The notes under the pieces: generated by a model
Seen by the model: only the letters and a program-made list of their open reading frames with translations
What the model was told of the DNA's origin: nothing
Database searches by the model: none
Source: Halosolutus gelatinilyticus
GTDB taxonomy: Archaea; Halobacteriota; Halobacteria; Halobacteriales; Natrialbaceae
NCBI RefSeq assembly: GCF_023028105.1
Contig: NZ_CP095491.1
Span: 248,001 to 312,000, forward strand
Direction of reading: 5' to 3'
Length of the DNA: 64,000 bases
Translations under genes and position numbers: made by a program
Part shown: positions 51,133-60,675 of the stretch, one piece after another
How positions within the stretch are numbered: the first letter of the stretch is position 1
Layout: every line of letters begins with the position of its first letter

Positions 51133-51399
51133 ATGGGAAAAGTAGCTGCCAAAGTCAAGGTAATGCCGAACAGCCCCGAAATCGACCTGGACGCGCTCCA
51201 GGAGCGCCTCGAGAGCGCCCTCCCAGAGGGCGCCAAGATCAACGGCGTCGAACGCGAGGAAGTCGCGTTCGGCCTCGTCGCGCTCTACCCGACCGTGATC
51301 GTCCCCGACGGCGCGGGCGGCACGGAGACCGTCGAGGAGAACTTCACCGAGGTCGACGGCGTCGAGAGCGTCGGCGTCGAGAACGTCGGTCGCATCTAA
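51133..51399 (+). CDS. Translation elongation factor 1-beta
   Basis: The 88-residue protein begins [20 protein letters not shown] and has the compact alpha-beta fold of archaeal EF-1 beta, including [20 protein letters not shown]. It exchanges GDP for GTP on EF-1 alpha. It follows the zinc-finger mini-protein by six bases and shares its promoter. Length is standard. Confidence 0.95.
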   Translation: MGKVAAKVKVMPNSPEIDLDALQERLESALPEGAKINGVEREEVAFGLVALYPTVIVPDGAGGTETVEENFTEVDGVESVGVENVGRI

Positions 51400-51520
51400 C
51401 GTCGTCGCCTTTTCGGCCGATCGATCGGCAAACCGGCCGGTCGCTTACTCGAATCGTGAGCCGCCGGCTCGGACGCCTCGCATCGACGAGCCGCGGCCCC
51501 TCGCTGATCGGAGATCGGCG

Positions 51521-52195
51521 TCATTCGATCGTCCGCTTCGACTCGGGATCGACGGCTTGCAGGTACTGCTCCAGCAGGGTGGGAAACTCCCGGCCGCGCA
51601 GATACCGCAGGCCGAAGTCCTCCGTCCAGTCGATGATCCCGGTGTCCTCGGTGACGACGCCGGCGTCGAGTTCTCGGGCGAGGATCAGCAGGTCGAAATC
51701 CTCCCGCGAATCGAGGACGCCGGTCCGCATCGCGCCCCGGTACTTGTCCCGGAGGTCGGAGATCACGGCGTCGACCTCGGTCTTGTGCTCGTGGCCCTCG
51801 AGCGGTTCGTCGCCGCTTCGCTCGGCGCGTCGGACCGCCTCCTCCGAGACGCGCAGGCCCCGGTTGACCCGATCGCTCATCTCGTGGACGAAGCTGTAGA
51901 CGACGTTCGCGGGGATCATCACCTCGTACCGATCGGGGTGCTTCCGGATCACCCAGGTGTTGAGCTTCGAGAACACCTCGTCGCCGACGCCGCGATCGGC
52001 GAGCATCGTCGTCAGTTCGTCGTGGATCGTCGGCGGGACGTAACAGGAGATACCGAGATTGAGGCGGGCGTTCGCGATCAGTTCGAGCAGCCTGAGCACG
52101 GCATCCTCGATCGACTCGTCCTCCTGGCGGATCTCCTCGGTGATGAAGACGGACGTATCGAGGACGAACCGCTGTTTGAACGCCTCGCTTCCCAT
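51521..52195 (-). CDS. RNA ligase partner protein (PIN domain)
   Basis: The 224-residue protein starts [20 protein letters not shown], the PIN-domain first aspartate, and has [20 protein letters not shown] with further acidic ligands. This is the RNA ligase partner family (MJ_0950 type), found next to archaeal RNA ligases. PIN domains cleave RNA. The RNA ligase gene is about 660 bases away on the opposite strand, with one unknown gene between. Conserved linkage suggests a shared RNA repair or circularisation job, not proven. Confidence 0.9.
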   Translation of the reverse strand: MGSEAFKQRFVLDTSVFITEEIRQEDESIEDAVLRLLELIANARLNLGISCYVPPTIHDELTTMLADRGVGDEVFSKLNTWVIRKHPDRYEVMIPANVVYSFVHEMSDRVNRGLRVSEEAVRRAERSGDEPLEGHEHKTEVDAVISDLRDKYRGAMRTGVLDSREDFDLLILARELDAGVVTEDTGIIDWTEDFGLRYLRGREFPTLLEQYLQAVDPESKRTIE

Positions 52196-52277
52196 ACCTG
52201 TGGATAGGCACCGCGCCGGGAAATAAGTAGGTCCGGCTACGGCCGGCGATCGGCCGCGACTCCCGACTTCGCGCGGT

Positions 52278-52742
52278 TCAGATATCGAGATCCGATCCCG
52301 GCCCGTCGTCGTCGGCGGTCGGCCCCTCCGCCCCGAGGTCCGCGTGGGAGATCAACTCCGCGCCCGTCGCCGAGAGATCGACGGTCACGTCGCCGGGGAC
52401 GACCTTGCTGATCTCGTCGACGTTGCCGGCCAGTACGGTCAGGATGTCCTGCGGATTGACGTAGATGAGCATGTTTCCGTCCTGTCCCTCCGTGACGAGC
52501 TGGAGGTCGTTCAGAACGACCTGATTGTTCTGGATCGTCGCCGAGACGACGGGCAGCGACTCCGGCTTACCGGGTTCGTCCTCCCGGACTTTCCGGATGT
52601 GGACCGCCTCCAGATCGATGACGTCCTTGTACTCCTTGATCCGCTCCGCGCACTCGACCATGTCGTTGATGAGCTCCGTTCGGCGATCGTTGCCGTGCTC
52701 GCCGTCGAGACAGTGCTGGCAGACGCGGAGTTCGATTTGCAT
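52278..52742 (-). CDS. Uncharacterised protein between RNA ligase and its PIN partner
   Basis: The 154-residue protein starts [20 protein letters not shown], a CxxC-plus-histidine pattern that may bind zinc. [20 protein letters not shown] forms a helix, [20 protein letters not shown] is a beta segment, and [17 protein letters not shown] is conserved-looking. The tail is acidic. I know no family. It is co-directional with the PIN gene, 82 bases upstream of it, and divergent from the RNA ligase; the 117-base gap probably carries both promoters. Confidence 0.7.
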   Translation of the reverse strand: MQIELRVCQHCLDGEHGNDRRTELINDMVECAERIKEYKDVIDLEAVHIRKVREDEPGKPESLPVVSATIQNNQVVLNDLQLVTEGQDGNMLIYVNPQDILTVLAGNVDEISKVVPGDVTVDLSATGAELISHADLGAEGPTADDDGPGSDLDI

Positions 52743-52859
52743 ATCGAGACGATTGGGACTCGAGGCCGATGAGAATTCCGTTTCGGGAGCCGACGGGGCG
52801 ATCGCGATCGTCGACGGTCGGGCGGTGATTCTTCTGTCATCGGATCGTAGCCCACTGTG

Positions 52860-53984
52860 ATGAATGGTACCGAGTATCACAGAAAGCTCGGGATCGGGGA
52901 ATCGGCGTTCGACGCCCTGACCGACCACCTCGAGGAACGCTCCTACGACGGGCTCGAGTACCGTCACGTGCCGGACTACCGTCAGGGAGTCGAACGCGGC
53001 ACGGCCCTGATCGCGGGGGAGGTCGTCCGCGGGTTTCCGAAGATTCCGCGCACCCTGGTTCTGGAGACGGGGATTCCGAACCAGTTCGACGGGGAGGAGG
53101 AGATCGCCGTCGAAGAGAAGCTGAACGGGTACAACGTCCGGTTCGCCCGGATCGACGGCGACGTGCTCGCGTTCTCGCGCAGCGGGATGGTCTGCCCGTT
53201 TACGACTCGCATCGCGGACCGGGTCGTCGATCTCGACCCGCTCTTCGACGCCCACCCCGAGGCGACGGTCTGCGGCGAGATGATCGGTCCGGAGAACCCC
53301 TACACGGCGCACGACTACCCCGGCGTCGACTCGATCGCCTTCCGGGCGTTCGACTGGCGCGACCGCAGAACCGGCGAGCCGCTCGCGGTGTCAGCGCGGC
53401 GGGAACGGTACGAGGAGTTCGACGTCCCGCAGACCCAGTTGTTCGGCACCTACGACGTCGCCGACGCGGCCGCGGCGGTCGATCGGATCGTCCGCGGGCT
53501 GGACGCCGAAGATCGGGAGGGCGTCGTGATGAAATCGCCCGACTGCGCTCGGCAGCTGAAGTACACGACGTCCGCTTCGAACCGGGGCGATCTCGCGTAC
53601 GCGTTCTCGCTCCCGTTCGACTACGGCCGGGAGTTCGTGTTCCGCCGGCTCATCCGGGAGGGGTTCCAGACTGTCGAGCGGGGTGAATCGGACCACGAAG
53701 TGCGCGAGCGAGCGCGCGATCTGGGCGAGGCTATCCTGCTCTCGATGCGCGAGAGCATCGAAACCGTCGATGCGGGCGGAACGGTCGGCGAGCGCCACAC
53801 CGTCCGCGCGAGCGAGGAATCGATCGACGTCCTCCTCGAACACCTCCGCGGCCAGGGGCTCCGGATCGAGATCGAAGCCGACCGCCGCGAGGACGGCGAG
53901 CGCGTCGTCACCTTCCGCAAGCGGACGCAGGCGACCAACGACAAGATCCGGAACTACCTCGACGGCCACATCGCCCGGGAGTGA
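52860..53984 (+). CDS. Archaeal ATP-dependent RNA ligase (Rnl3 type)
   Basis: The 374-residue enzyme has the nucleotidyltransferase motif I lysine in VEEKLNGYNVRF near residue 87. VCGEMIGPENPY and VDSIAFRAFDW follow as motifs III/IIIa, EGVVMKSPDC as IV and QLKYTTSASN as V. It closely fits the Pyrococcus/Methanothermobacter homodimeric RNA ligase that circularises RNA. A GTG (52857) precedes the ATG directly. The partner PIN protein is nearby. Confidence 0.93.
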   Translation: MNGTEYHRKLGIGESAFDALTDHLEERSYDGLEYRHVPDYRQGVERGTALIAGEVVRGFPKIPRTLVLETGIPNQFDGEEEIAVEEKLNGYNVRFARIDGDVLAFSRSGMVCPFTTRIADRVVDLDPLFDAHPEATVCGEMIGPENPYTAHDYPGVDSIAFRAFDWRDRRTGEPLAVSARRERYEEFDVPQTQLFGTYDVADAAAAVDRIVRGLDAEDREGVVMKSPDCARQLKYTTSASNRGDLAYAFSLPFDYGREFVFRRLIREGFQTVERGESDHEVRERARDLGEAILLSMRESIETVDAGGTVGERHTVRASEESIDVLLEHLRGQGLRIEIEADRREDGERVVTFRKRTQATNDKIRNYLDGHIARE

Positions 53985-54065
53985 CCGCGAGGCGGGCGAT
54001 CGGCCGAACCCGAGGGCGAAGGTGGCGAGGCTCCGGCCGAGCGCGACCGGGAGTCGATCGCGCCG

Positions 54066-54749
54066 TCAGGTCCGGAGTTCGTCGTAGATCTCGGCGATTC
54101 GATCGTTGTCCCGCGCGACGTAGCCGCCGTGGTAGCACAGCGTGTGTTCGACGTCGAGTTCCGCGAGCCGGCCGACCGAGGCCGTCGCGCGGTCCACGTC
54201 GTGCGTGAACTCCGGTTTCGGACCGGCGAGCGGTTCCGAGCCGTCCGCGACGAGCGCGTCGCCGGCGAGCAACAGACCGCCCTCCGGAAAGGTCAGGGAA
54301 ATGTGGCCCGGGGTGTGACCGGGGGTTTCGACGACTTGCATCGGTCCAGCGAGCGTCGGAATTCGGACGCCGTCGGCGAGTTCGAGATCCACCGAAACCG
54401 GGGCGTACCGATCGCCGTCGCCCTTGATCGGGGCGCGATCGCCCCGCACGAACGGCGCCTCGTCGCGGTGGGTCGCGACGGCCGCGTCGACGCGATCGAG
54501 GACCGCGGCAAGGCCGCCGACGTGGTCGCGGTCGTGGTGGGTGCAGACGATCAGCCAGACGTCGCCGAGCCCGTAGCCGAGGTCCTGCAGGTGGACGTCC
54601 AGCGAGTCCACGGCGGTTTTCGGACCGACGTCGATCAGCACCAGCCCGCGATCGGTCTCGACGACCGCCGGGGTGATCGTCAGTTCGCGACCGCCGTACT
54701 CGACGTCGATCGGGAGGGCGTGCAGGCCCGCCTCGTCTCGTTCGGACAT
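54066..54749 (-). CDS. Metallo-beta-lactamase-fold hydrolase
   Basis: The 227-residue enzyme has the motif CTHHDRDHVGGL (HxxDH) near residue 78, ETPGHTPGHISLTF, GDALVADG and a final YHGG. It is a glyoxalase II/lactonase-like hydrolase binding two metals. The substrate is unknown. It follows the RNA ligase convergently; a role in RNA processing is possible because the MBL fold also includes RNases, but its motifs fit the small-molecule group better. Confidence 0.9.
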   Translation of the reverse strand: MSERDEAGLHALPIDVEYGGRELTITPAVVETDRGLVLIDVGPKTAVDSLDVHLQDLGYGLGDVWLIVCTHHDRDHVGGLAAVLDRVDAAVATHRDEAPFVRGDRAPIKGDGDRYAPVSVDLELADGVRIPTLAGPMQVVETPGHTPGHISLTFPEGGLLLAGDALVADGSEPLAGPKPEFTHDVDRATASVGRLAELDVEHTLCYHGGYVARDNDRIAEIYDELRT

Positions 54750-54808
54750 ACGATGCCGTTCGATCGGGATCCAGAAAGGGGTTCGTAATAGTCGCGAATC
54801 GCGTCGCG

Positions 54809-55993
54809 TTACGAGAGCGCGGCCTCGATCGCGCGGTCGAGGTCCCCGATCAGGTCGTCGACGTGCTCGATGCCGACGCTCGCGCGGATGAGGCTGTCCG
54901 TCAGTCCGGCCTCGGTTCGCTCCTCGCGCGGGATCGCGGCGTGGGTCATCGGCGCGGGTTGTTCGATCAGGCTCTCGACGCCGCCGAGGCTCTCGGCGAG
55001 CGTGAAGACCTCCGTGTTCGAGACGACCGCGCTCGCCTCTTCGAGGCTCGCGTCGAGTTCGAAACTCAGCATCCCGCCGAAGTCGTCCATCTGTTCGCGG
55101 GCGATCTCGTGACCCGGGTGCGATTCGAGTCCGGGATAATAGACCCGATCGACGTCGGGGTGATCGTCGAGCCACGCCGCGATCGCGCTGGCGTTTTCGC
55201 AGTGGCGATCCATGCGGACGGGCAGGGTCTTGGTCCCCCGGAGGACGAGGAAACAGTCGAAGGGACCGGGCGTCGCGCCGACCGAATTCTGGTAGAAGCC
55301 GAACCGTTCGTCCAGGTCCTCGTCGTTGGTCAGTAGGGCGCCGCCGACGACGTCCGAGTGGCCCCCGAGGTACTTGGTCAGCGAGTGCGAGACGATATCG
55401 GCGCCGAGATCGAGGGGCCGCTGGAGGTACGGCGTCGCGAACGTGTTGTCGATCGCACAGAGCGCGTCGTGGTCGTGGGCGATCTCGGCCGCGCCCTCGA
55501 TGTCGACGATCGACATGAGCGGATTGGTGGGGGTCTCGAGCCAGAGCAGTTCCGTCTCCGGTCTGCAGGCCGCCTCGATCGCGTCGAGATCGGTCATGTC
55601 GACGAAAGAGAATTCGACGTCGTAATCCTCGTACACCTGCGTGAAGATGCGATGGGTGCCGCCGTACACGTCGTTGCCCGTCACGACGTGATCGCCCGAT
55701 TGGAGCAGGTTGAGCACGGTGTTGATCGAGGCCATGCCGCTCGCGAACGCCCGGCCATAGTCGGCGTTCTCGAGGCTCGCGAGGTTCGCCTCCAGATCTG
55801 CCCGCGTCGGGTTCCCCGTCCGGGAGTACTCGTACCCGCGGTGATCGCCCGGCGCGTCCTGTTCGTACGTCGAGTTAGCGTGGATCGGCGTCATCAACGC
55901 ACCGGTCTCCTCGTCGGGGTCCTGTCCGGCGTGGATCGATCGGGTCTCGATCCGGTACTCCTGTTCCGCGTCTCGCGATCGCTCGTCGGTCAT
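54809..55993 (-). CDS. Cystathionine gamma-synthase/lyase-type PLP enzyme
   Basis: The 394-residue enzyme has RSIHAGQDPDEETGA at the start, ANSTYEQDAPGDHRGYEYSR, FASGMASINTVLNLLQSGDH and the Schiff-base lysine in SHSLTKYLGGHSDVVGG near residue 205. It belongs to the Cys/Met metabolism PLP family. It makes cystathionine from an activated homoserine and cysteine, or cleaves it. The choice between synthase and lyase is not resolved. The ATG at 55993 was chosen because an extension upstream lacks family similarity. Confidence 0.92.
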   Translation of the reverse strand: MTDERSRDAEQEYRIETRSIHAGQDPDEETGALMTPIHANSTYEQDAPGDHRGYEYSRTGNPTRADLEANLASLENADYGRAFASGMASINTVLNLLQSGDHVVTGNDVYGGTHRIFTQVYEDYDVEFSFVDMTDLDAIEAACRPETELLWLETPTNPLMSIVDIEGAAEIAHDHDALCAIDNTFATPYLQRPLDLGADIVSHSLTKYLGGHSDVVGGALLTNDEDLDERFGFYQNSVGATPGPFDCFLVLRGTKTLPVRMDRHCENASAIAAWLDDHPDVDRVYYPGLESHPGHEIAREQMDDFGGMLSFELDASLEEASAVVSNTEVFTLAESLGGVESLIEQPAPMTHAAIPREERTEAGLTDSLIRASVGIEHVDDLIGDLDRAIEAALS

Positions 55994-56165
55994 ACCGGGA
56001 CCGATGACGTCGACGCAGGTTACGTTTACCTTTCCGTCGCTTCGGAACCGCAACGGGACCGAGGTCGATACGCCGGTGGTTCGCACCAACCCCACACGAT
56101 CGACGGTCCCGCGAGTCCGGAACGTGCGTTTTATAACCATCACCAAGTAAGAGGGGCGTACGACT

Positions 56166-56474
56166 ATGCCGAACTCTAAAGGCCCTCGTCAGGGAACCCG
56201 AAAGAAACTCGCCAACGATCCTCGAGAGCGGGGCACGTCGCCGCCGCAGCGAGCGATTCAGGAGTACGAAAGCGGACAGAAGGTCCACCTGAAGATCGAC
56301 CCCAGCGTGCCGAAAGGCCGCTTCCATCCGCGCTTCGACGGCCACACCGGCGAAGTCGTCGGCAAACAGGGTCGCGCTTTCAAGGTCCGCATCATCGACG
56401 GTGGCAAGGAGAAGACGCTCATCGTCTCCGCGGCCCACCTGCGCGCCCAGGATCAGGACGCGGTCGACCTCTGA
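56166..56474 (+). CDS. rpl21e: Ribosomal protein L21e (eL21)
   Basis: The 102-residue protein has [40 protein letters not shown] and [18 protein letters not shown], the archaeal L21e pattern. It belongs to the large subunit. It heads the conserved cluster with Rpb4 and DUF655, and a TATA-like tttataac lies about 33 bases before the ATG. The next gene starts 13 bases after its stop. Confidence 0.97.
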   Translation: MPNSKGPRQGTRKKLANDPRERGTSPPQRAIQEYESGQKVHLKIDPSVPKGRFHPRFDGHTGEVVGKQGRAFKVRIIDGGKEKTLIVSAAHLRAQDQDAVDL

Positions 56475-56487
56475 ATACGGGGACGAC

Positions 56488-56844
56488 ATGACGATCTTCA
56501 AAGAGATCGTCGACGAGGAGTTCCTCACGGTTTCGGAAGCGAAGGAACTGCTCGCCGACATCGAAGCCGAACGCGCGCTGGACGAGGATCGCGAGCTGCG
56601 CTACGAGCTCGCGCGGGCGATCGAACACGTCAACCGGTTCGCCATCCTCGAACCCGAGGAGGCACAGGAACTGGTCGACCAGCTCCGGGACATAGAGAAA
56701 GTCGACGAAGCGACGGCGTACAAGATCGCGAACCTCCTGCCGCGCAACCGGGACGAACTCCGATCGGTGTACGCCCAGCAACGGTACTCGCTGTCGGGGG
56801 ACGAACTCGACGAGATTCTTAACGTCGTCGCGCAGTACCGCTGA
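56488..56844 (+). CDS. rpoF: RNA polymerase subunit Rpb4 (RpoF)
   Basis: The 118-residue protein begins MTIFKEIVDEEFLTVSEAKE and has the HRDC-like helical C-terminus VDEATAYKIANLLPRNRDEL. It pairs with RpoE (Rpb7) to form the polymerase stalk. Its position after L21e is conserved in archaea. It is co-transcribed with rpl21e. Confidence 0.95.
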   Translation: MTIFKEIVDEEFLTVSEAKELLADIEAERALDEDRELRYELARAIEHVNRFAILEPEEAQELVDQLRDIEKVDEATAYKIANLLPRNRDELRSVYAQQRYSLSGDELDEILNVVAQYR

Positions 56845-56889
56845 AACCGGGCCGACTCTTTAAGTACGACGTCACCGTATCGACAACTA

Positions 56890-57486
56890 ATGAGCGAAGC
56901 CGACAGCGACGAGACGACCGTTCGACGCGCAGTGGTGTTGGATTACCTCGCCCACGGACTGTCGGACGACGGCCGTCCGCAGTACGAGAAGTCGCCGGCG
57001 GGATACGCGCTGGGTATCGAGGACTTCCGGCTCTACCAGGTCGCGTTCGACGAGAACGAGCGCGTCACGATCGGGACCGAGGTCGTCGTTGAACCCCCGG
57101 AAGAGCGGGAGATCGTCACCGAAGCTCACCGCGTCGAGTACGAGGATCTCTCCTCGGGCGCCCAGTCCGAACTCGAGTACGTCGTCGCCGATCTCGTCGA
57201 AGAAAACGAGGAGCGGTTCGTCGACTTTTACAACGACGCCCAGCCGATCACGCTCCGACTCCACCAGTTGAACCTGTTGCCGGGGATCGGGAAGAAGCTC
57301 CGCAACAGCATCCTCGACGAGCGAAAGCGCAAACCCTTCGAGAGCTTCGAGGAACTCTCCGACCGCGTCTCGGGGCTGCACGATCCCGACGAGATCCTCG
57401 TCGAACGAATCTTAGAGGAGTTGCGCGACGACGACCTCAAGTACCAGACGTTCGTCGGCCGGCGCGAACAGGAGCAGAACCAGTAA
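56890..57486 (+). CDS. DUF655 protein
   Basis: The 198-residue protein has an N-terminal OB-like part (VLDYLAHGLSDDGRPQYEKS) and a C-terminal helix-hairpin-helix segment (LHQLNLLPGIGKKLRNSILD). DUF655 is an archaeal protein usually found between Rpb4 and KsgA and probably binds nucleic acid. A TATA-like ctttaagtac is centred about 28 bases before the ATG, so it has its own promoter within the cluster. Confidence 0.93.
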   Translation: MSEADSDETTVRRAVVLDYLAHGLSDDGRPQYEKSPAGYALGIEDFRLYQVAFDENERVTIGTEVVVEPPEEREIVTEAHRVEYEDLSSGAQSELEYVVADLVEENEERFVDFYNDAQPITLRLHQLNLLPGIGKKLRNSILDERKRKPFESFEELSDRVSGLHDPDEILVERILEELRDDDLKYQTFVGRREQEQNQ

Positions 57487-57645
57487 CTCGATTTCTCGCA
57501 GTCGGCGTCCGTCGCCGGTCCCCGAACCCGTGACGCGGAGAGCGACCGGCTCGGCCAGTCCGTCATCCGTTCTCGGTTCGAACGGCGCGACGACCGTCGA
57601 ATTGCCTCGTCCATTTTTACCGCGGCACCGAGCCGACGCGCGCTT

Positions 57646-58317
57646 TCACACGATCACCGATCGGATCAAATTGGCTTCCGCTCGTCGAAGATGTTCCCCG
57701 ATCGTCCCTCGCGAAAGTCCGAGTTCGTCCGCCAGGTCGCGTTGCGTTGCATCCCGCGGAATGTCGTAGTAGCCCATCGCGATCGCCGTCCGTACGATCT
57801 CCTGCTGGCGGTCGGTTAGGTTCTCCGCCGGATCGTCCATCTCCCGCTGATACTCTCCGACCCGTTCGAGCGTCAGGTCCATTTCGTCGGGGATGCTGGC
57901 GATCATCCGATGGAGGGCGGGCTCCGAACCGAAGAACGTTACTCGCAGCCCGTCGCGGGTCTCCCGCATCGGCCAGTCGATGCTGATCGCCTCGGCGTCG
58001 ATCAGTTCGAGAAGGGTCGTTTGAAGCTCGTCGGGTTCGTAGTGCATGTACGCCAGCCACGTCTCACCACCCGTTACCGTACACGAGAGGATCTCCGGAT
58101 AGTCGGATTCTATCGCCGCGAGTCGATCGGCATCGCCGCTGAACTGTGCGACCCCGACGGCGGTCCCGTCGTTGAGCAGGTTGACGTAATGGATCACTTC
58201 CTGCGTGGCGACCAGTGTTCCGTCGATCCGGATTTCCCTCGGATCGACGTACTCTCCCTCTATCTGCTGGCAGACGTATTCTTCGGTCGGCGTCAGTACG
58301 ACGGTTACGTATCTCAT
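57646..58317 (-). CDS. Bacterio-opsin activator-type HTH-10 regulator
   Basis: The 223-residue protein has an N-terminal bat-type ligand domain (MRYVTVVLTPTEEYVCQQIE ... SIDWPMRETRDGLRVTFFG) and a C-terminal HTH-10 domain (LTDRQQEIVRTAIAMGYYDI ... QRDLADELGLSRGTIGEHLR). It should activate or repress nearby genes. It lies divergent to the ABC exporter; the 394-base gap between them contains a perfect 18-bp palindrome next to the TATA box of this gene. The exporter is the likeliest target. Confidence 0.9.
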   Translation of the reverse strand: MRYVTVVLTPTEEYVCQQIEGEYVDPREIRIDGTLVATQEVIHYVNLLNDGTAVGVAQFSGDADRLAAIESDYPEILSCTVTGGETWLAYMHYEPDELQTTLLELIDAEAISIDWPMRETRDGLRVTFFGSEPALHRMIASIPDEMDLTLERVGEYQREMDDPAENLTDRQQEIVRTAIAMGYYDIPRDATQRDLADELGLSRGTIGEHLRRAEANLIRSVIV

Positions 58318-58420
58318 CGGATTCGGTTTTCGAGCGGCCGGTCGATCGGTCGGTTCCTCGCGTGCGGCGGTGCCGGACGACGAGCGATCGATGCCATCGA
58401 ATGCGAGTAATCGTGCCCGC

Positions 58421-58448
58421 CTGATAAAAACGCCGTGCATGCACGGCG
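58421..58448 (-). promoter_or_regulatory. TATA box and perfect 18-bp palindrome of the HTH-10 gene
   Basis: CGCCGTGCATGCACGGCG at 58431-58448 is a perfect palindrome. It directly abuts ctgataaaaa (TTTTTATCAG on the transcribed minus strand, 58421-58430), a good TATA box. The gene start at 58317 is about 110 bases away, so the leader is about 80 bases. The palindrome is in the usual place for an activator or repressor site. An additional inverted repeat AGTAGG-TACC-CCTACT lies at 58607-58622, on the side of the exporter. Nothing else is seen in the 394-base gap. Confidence 0.65.
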
Positions 58449-58711
58449 CTATTCCCGAGGATGAGCAGCTCCTCTCTCGACGTGATGGTGAAACGAGATT
58501 CCGACGAGAGATGCGATACCGTCCGGACAGCAACCGCCGAACGACCCGCTTTCGGTGCGGTTGTGATCGGGGACGATCGATCGAGGTCGAGCGAGATTCG
58601 ACCACAAGTAGGTACCCCTACTCCGTCTCGGAGCACGATCCGGGTCCGGTCCCGCGCGATCGGAGACGTCGAGACGCCGGGCGCGGGTGCGGCGGGGACG
58701 GAGGTGAGCGT

Positions 58712-59761
58712 ATGAGCGCGTCCGTCGAACCGGGCGAGACGCGGGACGCGCCGTCGAACGCGATCGCGGCGCGGAACGTCGAACTCACGTACTCGGACGG
58801 AACGCAAGCGGTTCGCGGGATCGACCTCGAAATCCCCGAAGGCGAATTCTTCGGGTTTCTGGGGCCGAACGGGGCAGGAAAGACCACCGCCATCAAGACG
58901 CTCGTGACGCTATTACGACCCACCGCCGGCTCGGTGACGGTCAACGGGTTCGACGTCGTCGACGACGCGCGCGCCGTCCGCTCGTCCATCGGCTACATGG
59001 CCCAGGAGACGAGCGTCGATCGCGAACTCACGGCCCGCGAGAACATCCGGTTCGCCTGCGAGACCTACGGCGTCCCCCGGAGCGAGCGGGCCGAGCGGAT
59101 CGACGACCTGTTAGAACTCGTCGATCTCGCGGACGTCGCAGACAAGCGCGCTGGCGACTTCTCCGGCGGGATGCAAAAACGCCTTGACGCGGCGACCGCG
59201 CTGGTTCACGAGCCGCCGCTCGTGTTCCTGGACGAGCCCACGACCGGCCTGGATCCGAAGGCCAGGAATCGCCTCTGGGAGTACTTCCGAGAGATCAACC
59301 GACGAGGGACGACCGTGTTCCTCACGACCCAGTACCTGGCGGAGGCCGACGAGCTCTGCGACCGTCTCTCCGTGATCCAGAACGGGCACATCGTCGCCAC
59401 CGATTCACCGGATGCGCTCAAATCGCAGGTCGGCGGCGACGTCCTCGAGATCACGATCGAGGATTCGACCGCCGACAAGCGGACCGAGGCCGCCCGGATC
59501 GCGCGCGAGTCGGGACTGTTCGCGGACGCGACGATCGAACGCACCGACGATGGCATCGCGATCGCGTCCGAGCGCGCGCGGCGGGCCGGGACTGACCTCC
59601 TCGTCGCGCTTCGGGATGCCGGCTTCACCGTGACGGGATTCGACGTTCGATCGCCGACGCTCGACGACGTCTTCCTCGCGATCACCGGCGAGACGGCGCG
59701 CGAAGGGGCGTCGGAAGCGGAACGGCCGGACGCGTCCGTCCGGACGGAGGTGGGTCGATGA
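58712..59761 (+). CDS. ABC exporter ATP-binding protein (DrrA-like)
   Basis: The 349-residue protein has Walker A GPNGAGKTTAIKTL near residue 50, signature FSGGMQKRLDAATAL, Walker B PPLVFLDEPTTGLDP and the DrrA-type C-terminal PTLDDVFLAITGET. It powers an exporter of the DrrAB type. Its stop overlaps the start of the permease gene by four bases (ATGA), giving equal amounts of both subunits. It is divergent from the HTH-10 regulator. Confidence 0.95.
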   Translation: MSASVEPGETRDAPSNAIAARNVELTYSDGTQAVRGIDLEIPEGEFFGFLGPNGAGKTTAIKTLVTLLRPTAGSVTVNGFDVVDDARAVRSSIGYMAQETSVDRELTARENIRFACETYGVPRSERAERIDDLLELVDLADVADKRAGDFSGGMQKRLDAATALVHEPPLVFLDEPTTGLDPKARNRLWEYFREINRRGTTVFLTTQYLAEADELCDRLSVIQNGHIVATDSPDALKSQVGGDVLEITIEDSTADKRTEAARIARESGLFADATIERTDDGIAIASERARRAGTDLLVALRDAGFTVTGFDVRSPTLDDVFLAITGETAREGASEAERPDASVRTEVGR

Positions 59762-60675
59762 GCACGACCGCGGAACGCGAGCCCGGACGGGAGCGGGAGA
59801 TCGACGGGCGGGCGGTCGGAAACAGCTTTGCTGGCGACGTCTGGGTCACGCTCAAGCGATGGCTGCGGAAGAACCTCCGTAACCCGTTCGTGGTGCTCGA
59901 GGCCCTGCTGACGCCCCTCATCTTTCTCGTATTGTTCACCGAGGTGTTCGGGCAGATCACCGGAGACGCGCTCAGAGACGCGCTCGGAACGGACGTCTCC
60001 TACGTGATCTACCTCACGCCGGCCATCGTCATCCTGTCGGCGATGGAGGCGGCCGGCAACTCCGGGATCGGACTGGTCGACGACATGGAAAGCGGCATGT
60101 TGGAGAAGGTGCTCGTCTCGCCGACCCATCGCGGGGCGATTTTCCTCGGGAAAGCCCTCGCCGACGTTCTCCGGATCGTCGTCCAGACGGGGATGATCCT
60201 CGCACTCGGCTACGCGGTCCTGTGGATCGATACCGGCGGTTCGGTCGGCACGTACGTCGAGACGGGGCTGCCCGGACTAGTCGGCATCTTCGCGATCGCC
60301 GTCGTGTTCTCGCTGTGGTTCGCAGCGTTCTCGAACATCGCCGCGCTCGTGACGCGGGATCACGAGTCGACCGTCATCTGGGCGAACCTGTTGCAGTATC
60401 CCATGTTGTTCCTCTCGAGCGCTTTCTTGCCGATCGAGGTCTTACCGGAGTGGATGCAGGTCCTGGCGACGTACAACCCGGTCACGTACGGCGTCGACGC
60501 CGTTCGCGCGCTGATGCTCGGCCGGGACGTCCTCACCGTGATCGACGTGACGGCGTTCTCCGGCGTCTGGAACACCGTCGTACCGGCGGTAGCCGCCCTC
60601 GGTGCGCTCGGCCTCGCGCTCTGTGGTATCGCCACCGTCCTGTTGTACCGCACTTCGAGTTCGCGAGTCGATTGA
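59758..60675 (+). CDS. ABC-2 type permease
   Basis: The 305-residue protein has six membrane segments in the ABC-2 pattern (FVVLEALLTPLIFLVLFTEV, LTPAIVILSAMEAAGNSGIG, ILALGYAVLWID and others) and the motif LVDDMESGMLEKVLVSPTHR. It is the membrane half of the exporter. The 4-base overlap with the ATPase gene means coupled translation. Substrate unknown; drug or lipid export is typical of the family. Confidence 0.93.
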   Translation: MSTTAEREPGREREIDGRAVGNSFAGDVWVTLKRWLRKNLRNPFVVLEALLTPLIFLVLFTEVFGQITGDALRDALGTDVSYVIYLTPAIVILSAMEAAGNSGIGLVDDMESGMLEKVLVSPTHRGAIFLGKALADVLRIVVQTGMILALGYAVLWIDTGGSVGTYVETGLPGLVGIFAIAVVFSLWFAAFSNIAALVTRDHESTVIWANLLQYPMLFLSSAFLPIEVLPEWMQVLATYNPVTYGVDAVRALMLGRDVLTVIDVTAFSGVWNTVVPAVAALGALGLALCGIATVLLYRTSSSRVD

